The notes beneath the pieces were generated by a model. The model saw only the letters and a list, made by a program, of their open reading frames with translations, was not told the DNA's origin and ran no database searches. From assembly GCF_014191055.1 (NCBI RefSeq), contig NZ_JACHWB010000001.1:835875-899874 (forward strand): 64,000 nucleotides of DNA, written 5' to 3'. This stretch comes from Microvirga lupini (GTDB lineage Bacteria > Pseudomonadota > Alphaproteobacteria > Rhizobiales > Beijerinckiaceae). Position numbers and translations under genes: made by a program. Numbering within the stretch: the first letter of the stretch is position 1; every line of letters starts with the position of its first letter. Below are positions 17,341 to 24,728 of this stretch, piece by piece.

Positions 17341-18186
17341 TCAGACTTGCGGGGTCGCGTCAATCTTGAACCACTTCTCGGACAGCTTCTTGATCGTGCC
17401 GTCCTTGATCGCAGCCTGGATCGCCTCGTCGAAGCTCTTCTTGAGCTCCGTGTCGTCCTTGCGCATGCCCACGGCGACGCCGCGACCCAGCAGGCCGCCG
17501 CGCATGCCTGTGCCGGCGATGACCATGTCCTTGAACTCGGGCTTCTCCTGCGTGGCCTTCAGGGCGCCGTGGCCGGCAAAGATGGCGTCGATACGCCCGG
17601 CGGTCAGGTCGAGATCGTGCTGCTCCGTGGTCTTGTACTCGCGGATTTCGATCGTGTCCTTCAGGTAGGTTTCCAGGAACTGCGAGTTCACGGTCGAGCC
17701 CTGCACGCCGACGGTCTTGCCCTTCAGCAGCGGCTTCCAGGCCTCGATCGCCTTTTTCGCGCCCTCAGGGTCCTTCTCGAAGCTCACCGTGGTGCCGGTC
17801 CCTGCCAGCTTGGCGAGCGGGGAATCCTTCATCACGCCAAAGCCATGCGGAGTGGCCGCATAGGGGAGCGAGAAGTTGATCACTTCCAGACGCTTGTCGG
17901 TGATGTTCATGCCGGCCATGATGGCGTCGTACTTCTTGGCATTCAACGCCGGAATGATGCCGTCCCAATCCTGAGCCACGATCTCGCACTTCACCTTCAT
18001 GCGCGCGCACAGGTCATTGGCGAGGTCTATCTCGAAGCCTTCGAGCTTGCCGCCTGCGCCGGTGAAGTTCCAGGGAGCATAGGCGCCCTCGGTGGCGATC
18101 TTGACCGTCTTCTCCTGAGCGGCCGCTCCGCCCATGGCGAGTGTCGTGGCGAGTAGGCCGAGACCCAAAGTCTTGAACAGTTTCAT
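17341..18186 (-). CDS. Amino-acid ABC transporter substrate-binding protein, copy 1
   Basis: This 281-residue periplasmic protein of the ArgT/HisJ family (SBP family 3) has a signal peptide ending GGAAAQ and the segment KIATEGAYAPWNFTGAGGKL. I placed the start at the ATG with AGAGGGA upstream. It is a tandem paralogue of the gene at 18415-19260: the N-terminal ~90 and C-terminal ~35 residues are nearly identical while the middle differs strongly. Ligand specificity probably differs between the copies. It stands directly upstream of the permeases. Confidence 0.92.
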   Translation of the reverse strand: MKLFKTLGLGLLATTLAMGGAAAQEKTVKIATEGAYAPWNFTGAGGKLEGFEIDLANDLCARMKVKCEIVAQDWDGIIPALNAKKYDAIMAGMNITDKRLEVINFSLPYAATPHGFGVMKDSPLAKLAGTGTTVSFEKDPEGAKKAIEAWKPLLKGKTVGVQGSTVNSQFLETYLKDTIEIREYKTTEQHDLDLTAGRIDAIFAGHGALKATQEKPEFKDMVIAGTGMRGGLLGRGVAVGMRKDDTELKKSFDEAIQAAIKDGTIKKLSEKWFKIDATPQV

Positions 18187-18367
18187 TGTCTTCCCTCTGG
18201 TCAGTTTCGACTGATCCGGTTTTCGGGTGGAAGGCGGCTCCCTCGAGCCAGGCCTCCCATCCTGCGTGTCAGAGCTAACATTCAAAAGCCAAGCCGGTGC
18301 AAGCCCTAAACATGTTGAATAAGGCAGCCAAGCTGGCAATTTCGGTGGCAGATGGCGCGCATCCATA

Positions 18368-18395
18368 CAAAAAAGCGCGGCCGGAGCCGCGCTTT
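18368..18395 (-). terminator. Terminator between the two binding-protein genes
   Basis: Read on the minus strand, a perfect 10-bp stem (aaagcgcggc/gccgcgcttt, loop of 4) is followed by six T. It should end most transcription from the upstream copy before the rest of the transporter genes. Confidence 0.85.
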
Positions 18396-18414
18396 CGAAG
18401 AAAGGCGTCAGAGA

Positions 18415-19260
18415 TCAGACGCGGGGGGTCGTGTCGATCTTGAACCACTTCTCGGACAGCTTCTTGATCGTGCCGTCCTTGATCGCAGCCTGGATCGCCT
18501 CGTCGAAGCTCTTCTTGAGCTCGGTCTCGCCCTTGCGCAGGCCGACGCCGACGCCGGCACCGAGCAGGCCGCCGGTGATGGACGGGCCGGCCAGGGTGTA
18601 GTCCTTGAACTCAGGCTTCTCGAGGGTGCCGATGATGGCCGTCGCGTCCGCGAGAACGGCGTCGATGCGGCCGGCAGCCAGATCGAGATCGTGCTGCTCG
18701 GTGGTCTTGTACTCACGCACCTCAGCCGTGCCCTTCAGGTACTTGTCGGCGAAGTTGGAGTGAATGGTCGAGGTCTGAACGCCGACGGTCTTGCCCTTCA
18801 GGAGCGGCTTGTAGGCCTCGATGGCCTTCTCGGCTGCGGCCTGCTGGGTGCTCAGGTTGAAGGCCTCCCCCTTGCCGGGCATCTTGGCCAGCGGCGAGTT
18901 CTTCGCCACGAGGAAACCGTTCGGGGAGTTGGCGTAAGGACCAGCGAAATCGATGGTCTTCTTGCGCTCTTCCGTAATGCTCATGCCGGCCATGACGGCG
19001 TCGTACTTCTTCGCCTGAAGGGCCGGAATGATGCCGTCCCAATCCTGAGCCACGATCTCGCACTTCACCTTCATGCGCGCGCACAGGTCATTGGCGAGGT
19101 CTATCTCGAAGCCTTCGAGCTTGCCGCCTGCGCCGGTGAAGTTCCAGGGAGCATAGGCGCCTTCGGTGGCGATCTTGACCGTCTTCTCCTGGGCGGCCGC
19201 TCCACCCATGGCGAGAGCGGAACCCAGAAGAGCCAAACCCACAGTCTTAACGATATTCAT
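18415..19260 (-). CDS. Amino-acid ABC transporter substrate-binding protein, copy 2
   Basis: This 281-residue protein is colinear with copy 1 and has the same signal peptide pattern and KIATEGAYAPWNFTGAGGKL segment. The central part (roughly residues 95-245) is much diverged from copy 1. AAGGGA lies before the ATG. It is followed by its own strong terminator, so it may be expressed apart from the permease genes. It is likely a binding protein for a related but different amino acid. Confidence 0.92.
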   Translation of the reverse strand: MNIVKTVGLALLGSALAMGGAAAQEKTVKIATEGAYAPWNFTGAGGKLEGFEIDLANDLCARMKVKCEIVAQDWDGIIPALQAKKYDAVMAGMSITEERKKTIDFAGPYANSPNGFLVAKNSPLAKMPGKGEAFNLSTQQAAAEKAIEAYKPLLKGKTVGVQTSTIHSNFADKYLKGTAEVREYKTTEQHDLDLAAGRIDAVLADATAIIGTLEKPEFKDYTLAGPSITGGLLGAGVGVGLRKGETELKKSFDEAIQAAIKDGTIKKLSEKWFKIDTTPRV

Positions 19261-19386
19261 TGTCGTTCCCTTGTTCGTGGGCTTCGGGTTTGAGCCGAAG
19301 CCATACTCATCCGCAGCCCGTCCGGGCCACGCCGTGACGCAGTAACGGCCAAAGTTGCATAAAACGCAAGAGGTAGCCCGCCGGGC

Positions 19387-20085
19387 TTACACAACCCGCA
19401 GCCGGATCTCGCCCAGGCCTTCGACGGCGCCGATCATGGTCTGCCCTTGCGTGACCGCCCCCACGCCATCCGGGGTGCCGGAGAAGATCACGTCACCGGG
19501 GGCAAGCTCGAAATAGGTCGAGAGATAGGCGATCTGCTCGGCCACCGACCAGATCATGTCCGACAGATCGGCCTTCTGCTTGATGGTGCCGGCGACTTCC
19601 AGAGAAATGGCACCGTTCGCCGGGTGGCCGACAGCCGAGGCCGGATGGATCGGCCCAACCGGGCCGGACAGGTCCGCAGACTTGCCGAGCTCCCAGGGAC
19701 GTCGGAGCTGCTTGGCCTCGTCCTGCAGATCGCGGCGGGTCATGTCGAGGCCGACCGCATAGCCGAAAACATGGTCGAGGGCTTGGCTGACGGGAATGTC
19801 CCGGCCGCCCTTGGCCAACGCCACCACCATCTCGATCTCGAAGTGATAGTTGCCGGTCTTGGGCGGGTAGGGGTGATCGACGGTTGCGCCTTCCGCGACG
19901 GGCTGCAGGGCATCGGCGGGCTTCATGAAGAAGAATGGGGGCTCGCGGGTCGGGTCACCACCCATCTCGCGGGCATGGGCGGCATAGTTGCGGCCGACGC
20001 AATAGACGCGGCGAACCGGGAACAGGTCTTTGGTGCCGGCAACCGGAAGAGCGGGTATCGAAGGCGCGGGAATGACGTAGGCCAT
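19387..20085 (-). CDS. Fumarylacetoacetate hydrolase family protein
   Basis: This 232-residue FAH-fold enzyme starts its core with YCVGRNYAAHAREMG, and has the metal-binding segment FHFEIEM-like YHFEIEMVVALAKGG (two acidic residues) and the C-terminal GDVIFSGTPDGVGAV. The family includes fumarylpyruvate hydrolase, acylpyruvases and oxaloacetate decarboxylases. The closest guess is fumarylpyruvate or acylpyruvate hydrolysis. Its length fits that small subgroup. It is a single gene upstream of the transporter cluster. Confidence 0.85.
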   Translation of the reverse strand: MAYVIPAPSIPALPVAGTKDLFPVRRVYCVGRNYAAHAREMGGDPTREPPFFFMKPADALQPVAEGATVDHPYPPKTGNYHFEIEMVVALAKGGRDIPVSQALDHVFGYAVGLDMTRRDLQDEAKQLRRPWELGKSADLSGPVGPIHPASAVGHPANGAISLEVAGTIKQKADLSDMIWSVAEQIAYLSTYFELAPGDVIFSGTPDGVGAVTQGQTMIGAVEGLGEIRLRVV

Positions 20086-20244
20086 GGGGGCTCGCGTTAG
20101 GTGAGGTGAGACAGGATCCCTTCCTACACTCTGCGGCTCGCATCACAAGCCGGGAAAAAGGTCCAATCCTTCCTCGGGCTTCCTCCATAAGAACGCGGCG
20201 GGTCCAATGGACCCGCCGCACTGTAAGGTCAGGCTGGAAGCCGG

Positions 20245-21069
20245 TTAGCGGCGACGGGCGGTCGCTCCCGGGAGGCGGCGAGCATCCTGAAGGTGATGCT
20301 CGATGTGCGGGACCACCGAGGCCGCGAACTGGCGCAGCGACGGATCGTTGCCGGCCTGGGCATAGCTCGAATGCAGGGCGAGAGCTTCCTGATGGCCCAT
20401 GCGCTGTGCCTGTCCGTAGAGGCGGTCGAATTGCGGGCCGGAGGTCGAGGCGAGCTGGTTCAGCATGGCCATCTTCTCTGGCGGAAGCTGAACGCCGAGC
20501 TGGATCGGGGTCACGGAGCCCGTCGCCTGGACGTCGGCCGCACCACCGGCCGCTGCACCGGTGGTCGCGCCAACGCCCGCACCGACTGCGGCGCCAACCG
20601 GGCCGCCCACCAGGGCACCGACGCCAGCACCGGCCAGGGCACCGGTCGCCGTTCCGCCAGCCGTACCGGGGGAGCCGCTCGACGCAGCACCGGCTGTCGC
20701 GCCTGCCGTTGCGCCGATGCCGGCGCCGACGGCCGCACCCACGGGGCCGCCGACCAGCGCACCGATGCCCGCGCCGGCGAGGGTGCCGCTCAGCGAACCG
20801 CCGATGAACTGACCGTTGGCGCTATAAACCGGACGGCCGCCATTGAGGGCCTGGCTCGTCATGGAGTGATCCTGGATCATCTGCTGGGCATAGCGACGGA
20901 CCGTAGGATTGCGGGAGCGCTCGAGGGCGAGCTGGCTCGTGGCAATCTCGAAGGCATCCGATTGCGCCGCCATCATGCGATAGCTCTGGCTGCCCATGAC
21001 CATCTGGGCGGAGGCCGGGGCGGCCGAAACGGATGCGAACAATGCCGCGAGGGCAACGTACTTCTTCAT
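20245..21069 (-). CDS. Exported DUF4142 protein with a duplicated glycine-zipper insertion
   Basis: This 274-residue protein has a signal peptide (MKKYVALAALFASVSAAPASA). DUF4142 helices lie at about residues 32-75 (SDAFEIATSQLALERS, YAQQMIQDHSMTS) and resume at 195-265 (HQEALALHSSYAQ, ASVVPHIEHHL). Between them sits a Gly/Ala-rich insertion with two near-identical 30-residue units, at 97-130 and 145-177, each containing GALVGGPVGAAVGAG. Such glycine zippers usually insert in or pack against membranes. AGGAG precedes the ATG and a perfect EcfG promoter lies upstream. The function is unknown. Confidence 0.8.
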   Translation of the reverse strand: MKKYVALAALFASVSAAPASAQMVMGSQSYRMMAAQSDAFEIATSQLALERSRNPTVRRYAQQMIQDHSMTSQALNGGRPVYSANGQFIGGSLSGTLAGAGIGALVGGPVGAAVGAGIGATAGATAGAASSGSPGTAGGTATGALAGAGVGALVGGPVGAAVGAGVGATTGAAAGGAADVQATGSVTPIQLGVQLPPEKMAMLNQLASTSGPQFDRLYGQAQRMGHQEALALHSSYAQAGNDPSLRQFAASVVPHIEHHLQDARRLPGATARRR

Positions 21070-21157
21070 GAGATGAACTCCTGTTTTCTCGGGTCGCAGA
21101 ACACCGTGCGCAGCCCGACAGGCTTGCGAAGTTCATGGGTGGCTGCTGCACCCCTTC

Positions 21158-21182
21158 AACGGAGAGCGATCTGAGCGGTTCC
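21158..21182 (-). promoter_or_regulatory. EcfG-type general stress promoter of the DUF4142 gene
   Basis: On the minus strand the sequence reads GGAAC, exactly 16 bases, then CGTT. This is a full match to the alphaproteobacterial EcfG consensus, about 90 bases before the start codon. Confidence 0.75.
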
Positions 21183-21308
21183 AGGAAAGTGACTGGATTG
21201 TGCGAAGAAAATCCGGTGCGAATACTGAAGCTTAGCTTTATCTATGCTCATTGGAGCATGCCGCTTAACTTGTGTTAGCTGGAGCCTGCCGAGAATCGGG
21301 CTCTCGGC

Positions 21309-22250
21309 CTATCTCTCCTCATGCGGCTGACGAATGCGGGCGAGGGACAGCATGCCTAAGCCGCCGACCGTGCCGTCGGGCCTCAAGCCCCGTCGTTCCG
21401 CCGTCAGGAGAAAGCCGGTTTCATCCCGACCGATGGTGAAGAGATGATAGCCGGCCGTATGGGTGAGCGTGCCGCCGCGGGCCGAAGCCGAGGGAGCGCC
21501 GATCACGGGGATCGGGCCGCGCGGGCCATCGAGATGCGCCAGCGATCCCACATGGTTGTGGCCATGGAGCACGAGCTCCGCGCCCGCCCGGCAGAGCATC
21601 TTCTCGAAGCGCTTGGCATCGGTCAGATTACGCCCGGCCTCCGCCCCGCCCACATGCGGTGGGTGATGGATGAGGACGATCCGGAAGCAGCCCGGATCCT
21701 GACCCAGCTCCTTGAGGATCTCCTCGGTGGCTTTCATCTGCCTGGAGCCGACCCGGCCCGATGCCACGAAGGGAAGCGTCGGGATGGCCGATGACAGCCC
21801 GATGAGCGCAATCGAGCCGTAGCGGCGCAGGTAAGGAAAACCTCCCTCGCGACCGTCATCGCCCCGCGTCCACGGGGCGATTTCCCTCAAGAGCCCTTCC
21901 AGGGAGCCGCGGACATAGGCGTCGTGATTGCCCGGCACGAAGGTGACGCGGGATGGGTCGCCGAGCTCCTCGAGAAACACCCGGGATGTCTTCCACTCTT
22001 CCGGCAGGCCGATGTTGCAGGTGTCGCCCGTGCAGGTGATGTGGTCGGGCTTCTGGGCATGGATGTCGGCCACCAGCGCGGCCAGAAGTTCCATATCGTG
22101 CATGTCCTGCCGGCTGCGGTGCCAGTTGTACCAGCCGGTCAGGCGCTTGCTCAAAAGCTGCTTCAGGCGCGGCCGGGGCAGGGGGCCCACATGGGGGTCG
22201 GTCAGGTGAGCGATGCGGAACATGGCGGCCGGGTTCATGCGGGTGGACAC
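21309..22250 (-). CDS. Metallophosphoesterase (calcineurin-like)
   Basis: This protein of about 313 residues has all five metal-site blocks: LTDPHVG near the N-terminus, TGDTCNIG, PGNHDAY, LIHHPPH and LHGHNHVGS. It is a dinuclear metal phosphoesterase of unknown substrate, of the kind related to cyclic-nucleotide phosphodiesterases and UDP-diacylglucosamine pyrophosphatase. The start is uncertain: a GTG at 22250 or the ATG nine codons later, neither with a good site. It lies 27 bases after mbfA on the same strand. Confidence 0.85.
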   Translation of the reverse strand: MSTRMNPAAMFRIAHLTDPHVGPLPRPRLKQLLSKRLTGWYNWHRSRQDMHDMELLAALVADIHAQKPDHITCTGDTCNIGLPEEWKTSRVFLEELGDPSRVTFVPGNHDAYVRGSLEGLLREIAPWTRGDDGREGGFPYLRRYGSIALIGLSSAIPTLPFVASGRVGSRQMKATEEILKELGQDPGCFRIVLIHHPPHVGGAEAGRNLTDAKRFEKMLCRAGAELVLHGHNHVGSLAHLDGPRGPIPVIGAPSASARGGTLTHTAGYHLFTIGRDETGFLLTAERRGLRPDGTVGGLGMLSLARIRQPHEER

Positions 22251-22277
22251 GAGAACTCGCGCGGCCGCCCCGCCCCG

Positions 22278-23249
22278 TCAAGCGCTGCCGATGAAGATAC
22301 CGGCCAGAAGCACCAGCACGCCGCCGACGATCACCTGATAGGTGGCGCTCCAGAACGGCGTCTCCATGTACTTCGTCCGGATCCAGGAGATCGCAACGAG
22401 CTCCACCGCCACCACGAGGGCCGCGATGCTGGTGGCCAGGATGAAGGCGTTGGGCCAGGAATCCGGCACCAGATAAGGCAGGGTGTGGCCAAGGCCGCCG
22501 GCCGCCGTCATGAGGCCGCAGACGAGGCCGCGCAGCCAGGGCGAGCCGCGTCCCGTGATCTCGCCGTCGTCCGACAGGGCTTCCGTCAGTCCCATGCTGA
22601 TGCCGGCGCCGACCGATGCTGCCAGCCCTACCAGAAAGGTCTCCCAGTTGTTCTGGGTGGCGAAGGCCGCGGCGAAGAGCGGGGCAAGCGTCGAGACGGA
22701 ACCGTCGATGAGGCCGGCGAGGCCCGGCTGCACATATTGCAGCACGAAGAGACGGCGGCGGGCATGCTCCTCGGCGGCCTGCGCATTCTCGGTCAGATGG
22801 GCGGCATGAAGCTCGCCGGCCCTGCGCTCGTGCCCGCGCTCGATCTCCGCCAGCTTGGTGAAGAGTTCCCTTAAGGAGACGTCCAGACTCTGCTGGGCGG
22901 CCTTCTCGTAGAAGCTCGCAGCCTGCAGCTCCATGACCTCCGCCTCGCGGCGCATCCGGTCGAGATCGAGATGGGCGCTCCACCAGACCGCGCGGCGCTT
23001 CAGGAAGCCGCGCACATCCTCCCGGCGGATGGGAGGCAGATGCTCGCCGAAACGGGAGCGGTAGAAGCCGTAGAGGGAGTTGCGGTGCTCGCGCTCTTCC
23101 TCGGCCATGCCGTCGAAGATCTCGGCCGAGGCGGGAAAATCAGGCCGAAGGCGATCCGCAAAATGCTGGTAGATCCGCGAGTCTTCCTCTTCGCTCGCGA
23201 TGGCGAGCGCGACGACTTCGCGTTCGGAAAGTTCGGACAGGGACTTCAT
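22278..23249 (-). CDS. mbfA: Membrane-bound ferritin MbfA (ferritin-like plus VIT1/CCC1 domain)
   Basis: This 323-residue protein has an N-terminal ferritin-like four-helix domain (about 1-155) with di-iron ligands in SEEEDSRIYQHF, EEEREHRN, REAEVMELQA and EIERGHERRA. A VIT1/CCC1 membrane domain follows (about 175-323), with around five spans. In Bradyrhizobium and Agrobacterium, MbfA exports iron and protects against peroxide and iron overload, and is repressed by Irr. Here a perfect Irr box lies 12 bases upstream of the ATG. GGAG precedes the start. Confidence 0.92.
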   Translation of the reverse strand: MKSLSELSEREVVALAIASEEEDSRIYQHFADRLRPDFPASAEIFDGMAEEEREHRNSLYGFYRSRFGEHLPPIRREDVRGFLKRRAVWWSAHLDLDRMRREAEVMELQAASFYEKAAQQSLDVSLRELFTKLAEIERGHERRAGELHAAHLTENAQAAEEHARRRLFVLQYVQPGLAGLIDGSVSTLAPLFAAAFATQNNWETFLVGLAASVGAGISMGLTEALSDDGEITGRGSPWLRGLVCGLMTAAGGLGHTLPYLVPDSWPNAFILATSIAALVVAVELVAISWIRTKYMETPFWSATYQVIVGGVLVLLAGIFIGSA

Positions 23250-23260
23250 AGGGGCTCCAA

Positions 23261-23277
23261 TTTAGAAATATTCTAAA
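23261..23277 (-). promoter_or_regulatory. Irr box (iron control element) of mbfA
   Basis: The palindrome TTTAGAA-ATA-TTCTAAA is a perfect 7-bp inverted repeat and matches the ICE motif bound by the haem-responsive regulator Irr. Its position just before the ribosome binding site fits repression by promoter occlusion. Confidence 0.88.
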
Positions 23278-23328
23278 ATAGAGCCGCGCCGTAGCCAAGC
23301 CCCTGTCAGAGACGGGGATTGTCTGAAC

Positions 23329-23448
23329 TCAGTACTGGGCGCCCGGGATCAGGGTCGAGTAGATCGTGCGGTCCTCGAGGTTGAGGGCGGGCGACCAGGA
23401 AAAGCGGGCGGAGCGGTTCAGACGCGAGAGGATGAAAGCGAGAAACAT
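23329..23448 (-). CDS. Possible small hydrophobic protein
   Basis: This is a 39-codon frame beginning MFLAFILSRLNRSARFS with an AAAGGTG site 7 bases upstream. The N-terminus is hydrophobic and the rest polar. No family is recognised. A longer frame to 23532 has no clear site. It lies between mbfA and the NUDIX gene. Confidence 0.35.
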   Translation of the reverse strand: MFLAFILSRLNRSARFSWSPALNLEDRTIYSTLIPGAQY

Positions 23449-23581
23449 TGGAACACCTTTGGTTGCCGCTGTCTTAGACCTTCGTAGTATGCGGGTCACG
23501 CGCCATTTTGAGGTCACTGCTATGCGTTTCATGAATGACTACATTCATCCTCCGGTAATCTTGTTATGATCGCATGGTCCG

Positions 23582-24064
23582 ATGTCTGACTCCCCGCCGT
23601 CACGGAAAGCCTCACGCCTCCTGTCCCTGGGGCTGCACACCTATTGGCGCTTCTCGCGAGGCATGACCCTGGGGGTGCGGGGCGTCGTCCTCGACCGGGA
23701 GAACCGTGTCTTCCTCATCCGGCACACCTATGTGCCCGGCTGGCATCTGCCGGGCGGAGGCGTGGAGACCGACGAGACGGCCTTGGAGGCGCTCGACCGC
23801 GAGCTGCGCGAGGAAGGCTGCATCGCCATGGACGAGCCTCCCTCTCTGTTCGGTGTGTTCTTCAACAACCGGGTGTCCCGGCGCGATCACGTGCTGGTCT
23901 ATGTGATCCGCCGCTTCACGATGCTGCAGACCAAGCAGCCCGACCGGGAGATCGCGGAGGCGGGGTTCTTCCCCATCGACAATCTGCCCGAGGAGACCAC
24001 GTCGGCCACCCGCAACCGCCTGGCGGAGATCCTCGACGGCCAGCCTCCCTCGCCGCATTGGTGA
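23582..24064 (+). CDS. NUDIX hydrolase
   Basis: This 160-residue protein has a NUDIX box from GGGVETDETALEALDREL into REEGC. It is preceded by the strand GVRGVVLDRENRVFLIRHTY and followed by ISRRDHVLVYVIRRF-like strands. It should hydrolyse a nucleoside diphosphate linked to another group; the substrate cannot be read from sequence. It is transcribed towards the GNAT gene, 155 bp downstream. Confidence 0.85.
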   Translation: MSDSPPSRKASRLLSLGLHTYWRFSRGMTLGVRGVVLDRENRVFLIRHTYVPGWHLPGGGVETDETALEALDRELREEGCIAMDEPPSLFGVFFNNRVSRRDHVLVYVIRRFTMLQTKQPDREIAEAGFFPIDNLPEETTSATRNRLAEILDGQPPSPHW

Positions 24065-24218
24065 AGAGCGTTTGCGCCGCGTTCCCGACGCTGCTATGGC
24101 CTAGTGAACAGAGGAAACGCCGAGCCCCATGAGCATCACCCGGATTCTGCGACGACGACACGGCTGACATCCATCAAGCCACCCTATTCTTTTCGTCTCT
24201 CGCGCCCTGAGTCCGTTC

Positions 24219-24728
24219 ATGACCGAGCTCTCGCTCCAGATCCGCACCGAGCAACCCATCGATTCCGAGGCCATCGAGCGCCTGCATGAGCGCGCCTTCG
24301 GCCCGGGCCGCTTCGCCCGCACCGCCTCGCGCCTGAGGGAAGGGGCGTCCCATCTGCTCGACCTGTCCTTCACCGCCATGGTCGGCACGCTGCTCGTCGG
24401 CTCGGTGCGCCTGACGCCGGTCATGGCCGGCAACGAGCCTGCGCTTGTGCTCGGACCGCTGACGGTGGAGCCGGCCTTCGAGAGCCGCGGCATCGGGGCT
24501 GCCCTCATGCGCCGGTCGCTCGACGCCGCCAAGGCCAAGGGACACACCCTGGTGCTGCTGGTGGGCGATGAGCCCTATTACAGCCGCTTCGGCTTCAAGC
24601 GCATCCCACCCCAGCACCTGCAGCTACCCGGCCCGGTCAATCCGGGGCGGTTCCTGGCGCTGGAGCTGGAGGAGGGGGCGCTCGCCCGAGCGAAGGGGCT
24701 GGTGAGCACCCTCCCAGCATCTGAATGA
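24219..24728 (+). CDS. GNAT family N-acetyltransferase
   Basis: This 169-residue protein has the acetyl-CoA loop VEPAFESRGIGAALMRRSLD and the later LLVGDEPYYSRFGFKRIPP segment. This YhbS-like pattern is common among small-molecule or protein N-acetyltransferases. The substrate is unknown. It ends against the stop codon of the convergent operon, with no gap. Confidence 0.83.
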   Translation: MTELSLQIRTEQPIDSEAIERLHERAFGPGRFARTASRLREGASHLLDLSFTAMVGTLLVGSVRLTPVMAGNEPALVLGPLTVEPAFESRGIGAALMRRSLDAAKAKGHTLVLLVGDEPYYSRFGFKRIPPQHLQLPGPVNPGRFLALELEEGALARAKGLVSTLPASE

